Position numbers and translations under genes: made by a program
Assembly (NCBI GenBank): GCA_016282455.1
Contig: JAEEKM010000252.1
Coordinates: 1-10,044 of the forward strand
Origin: Treponema sp.
GTDB lineage: Bacteria > Spirochaetota > Spirochaetia > Treponematales > Treponemataceae
Reading direction: 5' to 3'
DNA length: 10,044 bases
The notes under the pieces: generated by a model
The model's database searches: none
What the model was told of the DNA's origin: nothing
The model's input: only the letters and a program-made list of their open reading frames with translations
Part shown: positions 5,154-10,044 of the stretch, one piece after another
Layout of the letters: every line of letters begins with the position of its first letter
How positions within the stretch are numbered: position 1 is the first letter of the stretch

Positions 5154-5702
5154 ATGGAATTTGATTCAAAACATTCAGTGATTGTGCCGGAGGGTGTGTT
5201 TATTATCGGTACTTATGACGAGAATGGCGTGCCTAATGCAATGAATGCGGCCTGGGGAATTCAGTCGGATTTTGAGGAGATTACCCTTTATCTTTCAAAA
5301 CACAAGACCACGGAGAATATTAAAAAGACTGGTGCTTTTACGGTTGCCTGTGCTACAAGAAAAACGGTGGTGATTTCTGATTACTTTGGAATTGAAAGCG
5401 GTAACAATGTTAACAAGATTGAAAAAGCCGGCGTTCACGTTCACAAGAGTGCGCATGTTAATGCTCCCATTATTGAAGAGTATCCGCTGACCCTTGAATG
5501 TGAAGTGAAGGAATGGAATGAAGAAAAAGAAATGCTTGTGGGCCGCATTGTTTCACAGCAGGCAGATGAGTCCATTCTTACAGACGGTAAAGTGGATCTT
5601 TCAAAACTTGAACCGATTATGTACGATGCTTCTTTCCATGTGTACCGTGTGATTGGGGAAGTTGTTGGAAAAGCTTTTTCTGACGGAAAACAAATTAAAT
5701 AG
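5154..5702 (+). CDS. Flavin reductase-like / flavoredoxin family protein
   Basis: A 182-residue soluble protein of the flavin reductase-like, FMN-binding split-barrel family (PF01613), close to flavoredoxins. Such proteins bind FMN and pass electrons between NAD(P)H or ferredoxin-type donors and an acceptor; the acceptor here is unknown. Family features: GTYDENGVPNAMNAAW (residues 19-34), the KHKTTENIKKTGAFTV block (49-64), SDYFGIESGNNVNKIEKAG (75-93), and LECEV (114-118). Cys66 and Cys116 are its only cysteines, and there is no signal peptide. GAGG at 5143-5146 is the ribosome site for ATG 5154. It is transcribed away from fabF under its own promoter, and its stop is 5 bp from the end of the convergent gene. 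A redox or stress role is inferred. Confidence 0.85.
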   Translation: MEFDSKHSVIVPEGVFIIGTYDENGVPNAMNAAWGIQSDFEEITLYLSKHKTTENIKKTGAFTVACATRKTVVISDYFGIESGNNVNKIEKAGVHVHKSAHVNAPIIEEYPLTLECEVKEWNEEKEMLVGRIVSQQADESILTDGKVDLSKLEPIMYDASFHVYRVIGEVVGKAFSDGKQIK

Positions 5703-5707
5703 TTTTG

Positions 5708-7192
5708 TTAAGCAGACTCGAAGGATTTTTTGAGTTTGTTTGCAATGCCGATGATTTTTGCTTCGGAAGTGATTCCCAGTTCCATGAGGACACCGCTGTC
5801 CAGCTGTTCAATGGTGATTTTATTTTCTGCCATGAGGGGCAAAAGTCTTGCAAGATAAATTATGTCTGTGATGCGCCTGAGTTTTGCAGGTGCGCCGGAG
5901 GGTTCCTGGGTGTTGCGGATTACGTCAATTACATCATCCGGGAATCCCCATTTTTTTCCAAGACGGGCTCTCAGTTCGTCAAACTCCATGAAGGCAAGAT
6001 ATTTTTCATATTCTTCTTCACTTGTTCCCCTGGAGAGACAGTTCTGGTGGTATTCATCACGTTTTTCCTGTGAAAGAAGTGAAAAATAAATCTGACCCAT
6101 TCCCTGTAAAAGACCGCAGAGATAACTTAAGTTAAGGGCATGCTGTTCTGCCGGAAGGTAAAGAAAATGTGTGGCAAGGTTGTAGGCATAAAAGGCACTT
6201 TCGTTGCACTGCTTCCAGAGAATTTCCTGACTTGAACCGGGAGCCAGCTGTTTGTCTGTGTTAGAAGAAATTTTTGTAACAAGATCTTTGAGTCCCTGTC
6301 TGCCATAGGATTTTATGAGGGCAAGAAGTTCCGTGTTTTTTTCATTCGAATCAGAAGCAAAGCGAAGCATGTTTGCAACAAAGGTCATGTCTTTTGAAAT
6401 GCAGCCTGCAATCTTACTCAAAGGTGCCCTGTCATCTAAAAGCTGCTTGATTTCAGAAATGGATTCTGCACGGTAGGGAAGGGCTTCTGCATCGTCTACA
6501 ATGTCATCATAGAATTTTTTGAGCCCGTCTTTAAATTCCCTTTGGAAAGGCAGACGAAGACGAACCATTGTTTCTCCGTTCTTGCTGATGATTTCGCAGT
6601 TGTCATCATCGAAGCCGCAGCGGCGTAAAACCAGCATCATGATGATAAGTCCAAGACCTGCACCTTCTGTGTCATCAAGGAGTTTGGAAAAATTTTCGTC
6701 AACAGAATTGTAAGTCTGGGCACGGGTGATTTTGTCATGCATGCGCTTGTATTCAAAAACCGTGAGCACTGCCCTGTTTGCAACAGACATTTCTATGTAA
6801 TCGTTAAGGGCATGAAGGGAAAGCGTAATGTAAAGTCCCTGTTCTTTCTGCAGTTCAAGATAATGTTCTATGTTTGTAATTGTGTCGATTTTAAAAGAAG
6901 CCATTCCCTCTTCGTACTGAGTGGGATTGTCTATGTTAAGATTTTTTTCCTTAAAGTAAATGCGCTTGGTGTTTGCTTTTTTTGCGTTGTTGATAAGTTC
7001 TTTTAGACAGTAGGCAAGACCTTCGCTTCGTTCATCCTGATGGAGTTCATGAAAAAAAGTACGCAGCATTTCGTCCATGTACTGTTCCATTTCTCGCGGA
7101 AGCTTGTACGTGGTAATGACGACAGGAACACCTGCCTCAATTGCGGTCTTAACTTTTGCGGGGTCAACTTTTATTCTGCGTATTGTATCCAT
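5708..7192 (-). CDS. GHKL ATPase-like domain fused to an HDOD domain
   Basis: A 494-residue cytoplasmic protein with no membrane helix. Residues about 30-215 resemble a histidine-kinase-like ATPase: N box KELINNAKKAN (64-74) with Glu65 and Asn69, and a G2 box EGAGLGL (176-182) followed by a beta-rich end (199-215). The usual DxGxG box is not intact; the stretch after MSVANR (135-140) lacks the Asp. No His-bearing dimerisation domain is present. Residues about 240-490 look like an HDOD domain, with LCGLLQGMGQIYFSLL (358-373), a KKWGFPDDVIDVIRNTQEP helix (413-431) and a final hydrophobic helix region. HDOD proteins are signalling adaptors, often c-di-GMP- or stress-linked, and lack HD-hydrolase activity. 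ATP or ligand binding without kinase activity is my inference. AAAGG lies ahead of the ATG. Confidence 0.75.
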   Translation of the reverse strand: MDTIRRIKVDPAKVKTAIEAGVPVVITTYKLPREMEQYMDEMLRTFFHELHQDERSEGLAYCLKELINNAKKANTKRIYFKEKNLNIDNPTQYEEGMASFKIDTITNIEHYLELQKEQGLYITLSLHALNDYIEMSVANRAVLTVFEYKRMHDKITRAQTYNSVDENFSKLLDDTEGAGLGLIIMMLVLRRCGFDDDNCEIISKNGETMVRLRLPFQREFKDGLKKFYDDIVDDAEALPYRAESISEIKQLLDDRAPLSKIAGCISKDMTFVANMLRFASDSNEKNTELLALIKSYGRQGLKDLVTKISSNTDKQLAPGSSQEILWKQCNESAFYAYNLATHFLYLPAEQHALNLSYLCGLLQGMGQIYFSLLSQEKRDEYHQNCLSRGTSEEEYEKYLAFMEFDELRARLGKKWGFPDDVIDVIRNTQEPSGAPAKLRRITDIIYLARLLPLMAENKITIEQLDSGVLMELGITSEAKIIGIANKLKKSFESA

Positions 7193-7214
7193 GCAAAGCC
7201 TTTATCGGAGTAAG

Positions 7215-7223
7215 ATTATATCA
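7215..7223 (-). promoter_or_regulatory. Extended -10 promoter of the GHKL-HDOD gene
   Basis: Minus-strand TGA-TATAAT (7223-7215) is a perfect -10 with an upstream TG, 22 bp ahead of the ATG at 7192. The -35 area (around 7238-7243, TAGTGT) is weak. The promoter falls in the 48-bp gap after the transglycosylase stop, so the gene can be transcribed by itself as well as by read-through. Confidence 0.55.
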
Positions 7224-7240
7224 CACTTTCCGAAAAAACA

Positions 7241-9274
7241 CTAGTGTAGGAGACTGTCTATGGTCTGGTAGGGGGGAATGCCCTGGTAGAGGGTTGCATA
7301 GATGATGGCGGCACTTATGTTTTTTCTGCCGTATTCCCTTGTTTCTGCAAAGGGGAGAGTTTCAAGAAAAATGTCCATGGGAAGATTTGCAAAACCAGTT
7401 TCCCTTTCACTTTCTTTAATCCAGTTTCTGACACGTTTGATTCCTGCGTTGTAGGAAAAAAGTGCAAGCAGGGTTGAACCGGAGAGCCGGCTTTTTAGTT
7501 CTGCAAAATAATAGGCACCGAAGCGGAGATTGGTGTAGGGGTCGGAGAGATTGTATTCGGTGACTTTTAATTTTCTTGCTACATCTCCTGCAGTTGTGTC
7601 CATGAGCTGGGAAAGTCCTTTTGCCTGAGCAGAACTTTTTACTCTGGGGTCAAAAAAACTTTCGCTTCTTACCAGTGCATAAAACTCATACTGGGGAATA
7701 TTAAATTCTTCACAGACTTTTTTCATGTGGTCACTGAAGTTTCTTGGGAAAACAAGATTCAGCATGGAAAGGTCTAATTCACTGTCCGGGTGATTGGCAT
7801 GCCAGGAAGCAATGCGTAGGCTTTGGGTGTAGTAATCGTTTTCTTCCGTTGCCAGGGAATTAAGGTAAAGGGCAATTTTTTTTGCACACTCACAGGAAGT
7901 TTTTTCGCGGACTTTCTGCCACTCGGGGTATATTCTTTCTGCCAGTGAAAAATCTGCGTAACCGGAGAGAAGTCTGTCTGCTTCTCCTGTGCTTTCCCTT
8001 TTGTGACCAAAGTTTTTAAAAACGTAATCGGCTTCTTCTGCGGTCATGGAAAGCTGTCCTGCCGAAAGGGTTCTGTAATACCAGTCGCTTCCGCTGTCTA
8101 AGGCTCTGTTAAAGAGCAGACTTGTGTTTTCTTCAGTTTCTTTTACAAGACCCATCTGTATAAGGCGGGCTGCAACATAGTTTAGTTTTGCAGAGGATTC
8201 TTTGCTGGCTTTTCCATAACTTACGAGGGCGGCCTGATAATAGAGGTTCCACATTCTGTTTTTTAAAAGCTTTTGCGAAAGTTCATCAAAAAAATCATCG
8301 TAATAGAAGGGATCGGAAATTGAGTTTCCGTATTTTTTTATTGCTTCAAGACTGCGCTCAGGAGAGATTTTCATTTCAGACTTAAGGTAGTACCAGAAGG
8401 CATTGTCACTCTGGGCTTTATTTTTTGCAGTCTGAAAAGCGTTCATAAAACGGGCAGAGGCTTTTGCCTGATTTACTTTTGACTTGTCGTAGAGGCGGCC
8501 TGCATAAAAGAGTGCATAGAATTTTCCTTCGTTTGAAAGATGGATGGAAAGTTCTTCCATAAAAGAAGCATTGGACAAAAAATCGTTTGAGCCGTAAAGC
8601 ATGGCTTTTCCCAGATCACTTACAAGCTGGACTTCAAACAGTGAGCCTTTTTCTTCTGCGAGTTCAGATAGTCCTTCCAGGGCGGGAAGATATTGTCTTT
8701 CAAAAACAAGTTTTCTCATTTCAATTTCTTTGGGAAGAGAATTTACTTTTCTTGTAAGTTCATAGTGAGACTGGGTAAAGGCTTGTTTTGTGCACCAGGA
8801 GTAAAACTCTGAATTAAAGCGGGAATCATTTTTTTTAAGCAGGGAAGTAAGTCTTGCATAGGAAACAGAAAGGGGTAGTTCATTTATGTCGCGGCCGTTT
8901 GTAAGGGCTATGATTCTGGACCATTCTTCTGCGTTAAGATATGTTGAGCAGGCAAGGGTTAGTGCTTCTTTGTCATTATAAGTTTCTGTAATGGAAGTAA
9001 GAAGTTTTGCTTTTTTTTCTGAAGTAAGAAGGGGAACAAGCGCTTCTTTTGAACGGCGGGCAATTAAAGGGTCCTTTGACTTTTGTGAGGAAGACAGAAG
9101 TTTTTTTGCTTTGGAAAGAGCACCCTGGTCAAGAAGTTTCAGGGCCTGAAAGTAATTACGGTCACTGCCGTACTGTTCTTCTCCTGCATTCCCCGGAGTA
9201 CAGGAAGTTAATGCAAGGGAAAAAAACAGTAAGAGTGCTGAAAAGAATTTTACTCTGCCGGAATGAGGATCCAT
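7241..9274 (-). CDS. Lipoprotein soluble lytic murein transglycosylase (Slt70-like)
   Basis: A 677-residue exported enzyme that cuts the MurNAc-GlcNAc bond of peptidoglycan, forming 1,6-anhydromuramic ends. The N-terminus has basic residues (R7, K9), a hydrophobic stretch and a lipobox LTSC with Cys25, so it should be a lipid-anchored periplasmic protein. Residues about 35-500 are helical and repeat-like, as in the ring domain of Slt70. The catalytic SLT domain spans about 520-665: RSESFFDPRVKSSAQAKGL with catalytic Glu538, QLMDTTA (556-562), SYNAG (607-611) and ETREYGRKNISAAIIY (644-659). The length is near Slt70. ATG 9274 has a weak ribosome site and lies inside the LysM gene, overlapping by 25 bp, so translational coupling is likely. 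Possible jobs are wall turnover, division, or opening the wall for flagella. Confidence 0.92.
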   Translation of the reverse strand: MDPHSGRVKFFSALLLFFSLALTSCTPGNAGEEQYGSDRNYFQALKLLDQGALSKAKKLLSSSQKSKDPLIARRSKEALVPLLTSEKKAKLLTSITETYNDKEALTLACSTYLNAEEWSRIIALTNGRDINELPLSVSYARLTSLLKKNDSRFNSEFYSWCTKQAFTQSHYELTRKVNSLPKEIEMRKLVFERQYLPALEGLSELAEEKGSLFEVQLVSDLGKAMLYGSNDFLSNASFMEELSIHLSNEGKFYALFYAGRLYDKSKVNQAKASARFMNAFQTAKNKAQSDNAFWYYLKSEMKISPERSLEAIKKYGNSISDPFYYDDFFDELSQKLLKNRMWNLYYQAALVSYGKASKESSAKLNYVAARLIQMGLVKETEENTSLLFNRALDSGSDWYYRTLSAGQLSMTAEEADYVFKNFGHKRESTGEADRLLSGYADFSLAERIYPEWQKVREKTSCECAKKIALYLNSLATEENDYYTQSLRIASWHANHPDSELDLSMLNLVFPRNFSDHMKKVCEEFNIPQYEFYALVRSESFFDPRVKSSAQAKGLSQLMDTTAGDVARKLKVTEYNLSDPYTNLRFGAYYFAELKSRLSGSTLLALFSYNAGIKRVRNWIKESERETGFANLPMDIFLETLPFAETREYGRKNISAAIIYATLYQGIPPYQTIDSLLH

Positions 9275-10044
9275 GTTCCAGAAACTATGTGGTCAGGGTC
9301 GGAGATGTTGTTGTATTTTGCAATGCGGTGATAGCGCCATGGATTTTTATAGTAGGCATTTGCAATGTCCCAGAGGGTGTCGCCCCATTTTACCTTATAG
9401 CGGATGTCCGGAGCTTTTTCTGCCGGAGGTGCGGGTGGTTCAGGTACAACTGCGCTGGGAGTTGTTGCAATTACGATTTCGTCTTCCTTTGCAGGAACGG
9501 TGTCTTCCTTTTCAACAGGTTCTGCTTCTGGTTCTTCTTCCTGTGGTGGAAGTTCGTTTACGGCAGGTTCCGGCGGAAGTTGTTCTTCTTCTGCGGGAAC
9601 TTCTACTGCAGTGCTTTCTTCTTTAACGGCAGGTGCCTTTTTAAAGAGATTTAGTTTTGAAGGAATTACAAAAAGAACCATCAGTACTGCAATAATACAG
9701 ATGATTGCACAGATTATGCAGATAATAACTGGAGCGCGTGTTTTTTTACTCACTTCTTCATCTTCCTCGGCATCGTGATTGGCAGAATTACCTTCACGGG
9801 TTTCGTCATCATACAGGTCGCTGAACATGGAGCTCTGCGGGTTGAAACTTGTGTTCATGGAACTGTTTGCTGATGTGCCTGTTAATGTATCATCATCGCC
9901 AAAGTCTGGCAAGTCAAAGTCAAGGTCGTCGTCACTTATGGGGTCGGACTTTTCGTCGTCAAAGTCAGGGAGGTCAAAAACCGGAGTTTCTTTTACCACG
10001 CCTTCGTCTGCACTAAAGTCAGGTAAATCGAAATCAGTAGATGA
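9250..10044 (-). CDS. Membrane-anchored LysM protein, N-terminus outside window
   Basis: The frame is open to the right edge, so the start is off-window; GTG 9999 (residue 1 here) lies inside a run of related repeats and is not a likely start. Order of parts: an acidic, cytoplasm-facing region with three FDLPDF motifs; a basic stop-transfer KKTR (85-88); one membrane helix (90-113); a long Glu/Pro-rich linker (120-198); and a C-terminal LysM domain (201-249: YKVKWGDTLWDIANAYY... ending GTWILIPAE). LysM binds the glycan of peptidoglycan, so the protein links the inner membrane to the wall. The transglycosylase starts within its last codons. No catalytic domain is visible. A structural or division-linked role is inferred. 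Confidence 0.85.
   Translation of the reverse strand, partial: SSTDFDLPDFSADEGVVKETPVFDLPDFDDEKSDPISDDDLDFDLPDFGDDDTLTGTSANSSMNTSFNPQSSMFSDLYDDETREGNSANHDAEEDEEVSKKTRAPVIICIICAIICIIAVLMVLFVIPSKLNLFKKAPAVKEESTAVEVPAEEEQLPPEPAVNELPPQEEEPEAEPVEKEDTVPAKEDEIVIATTPSAVVPEPPAPPAEKAPDIRYKVKWGDTLWDIANAYYKNPWRYHRIAKYNNISDPDHIVSGTWILIPAE
9901..10032 (-). repeat. Three FDLPDF motifs in the acidic N-terminal region
   Basis: The hexapeptide FDLPDF is encoded at 10032-10015, 9978-9961 and 9918-9901, with starts 18 and 20 codons apart. Aspartate- and glycine-rich linkers separate the copies. The three DNA copies use different synonymous codons, so the peptide seems conserved rather than freshly duplicated. 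More copies may lie beyond the edge. Confidence 0.75.

Noticed and set aside
9049..9778. Long plus-strand frames opposite the transglycosylase and LysM genes
   Set aside because: They are low-complexity Cys/Phe/Ser/Gly-rich translations opposite clear genes, with no ribosome sites.
1..10044. CRISPR array, tRNA or rRNA genes
   Set aside because: No regularly spaced direct repeats, cloverleaf-like sequences or rRNA-like stretches were seen on either strand.

Overview
The window looks like a chromosomal segment from a spirochaete, most likely a host-associated Treponema. The basis is indirect: the mix of gene families, moderate G+C with strong purine-rich ribosome sites, and an integron-type recombination site, which is known from the chromosomal integron of T. 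denticola. No rRNA or species marker is present, so the genus is an inference.

Left part (1-2902), accessory. Four small plus-strand genes in visibly AT-rich DNA end at a folded attC-like site (2840-2902). I read this as the end of an integron cassette array. In order: the 3' part of a cysteine-rich protein whose start lies before the window; a six-helix voltage-gated ion channel with an abnormal pore filter; a second copy of the cysteine-rich protein, cut in two by an in-frame TAA; and an unknown gene frameshifted at a run of seven T. The gaps in front of the channel and in front of the second copy hold the same two-hairpin element. The integrase is not in the window.

Middle part (2903-5153). 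A 125-bp imperfect palindrome lies between the attC-like site and the 3' end of fabZ. fabZ and fabF follow on the minus strand, two elongation-cycle enzymes of type II fatty acid synthesis, separated by a GC-rich hairpin-filled spacer. The 209-bp divergent region upstream of fabF holds a likely fabF promoter under a 12-bp-arm operator-like dyad, a G8 tract, a 45-bp near-perfect palindrome, and an extended -10 promoter for the gene on the other side.

Right part (5154-10044), chromosomal core. A flavin reductase/flavoredoxin-like gene runs rightward. Convergent to it, only 5 bp away, is a GHKL-ATPase/HDOD fusion that is probably a signalling protein. Upstream of that on the minus strand are a lipoprotein lytic transglycosylase (Slt70 type) and a single-pass membrane LysM protein. 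These two overlap by 25 bp, so a peptidoglycan-binding protein and a peptidoglycan-cleaving enzyme are probably translated together. The LysM gene runs off the right edge.
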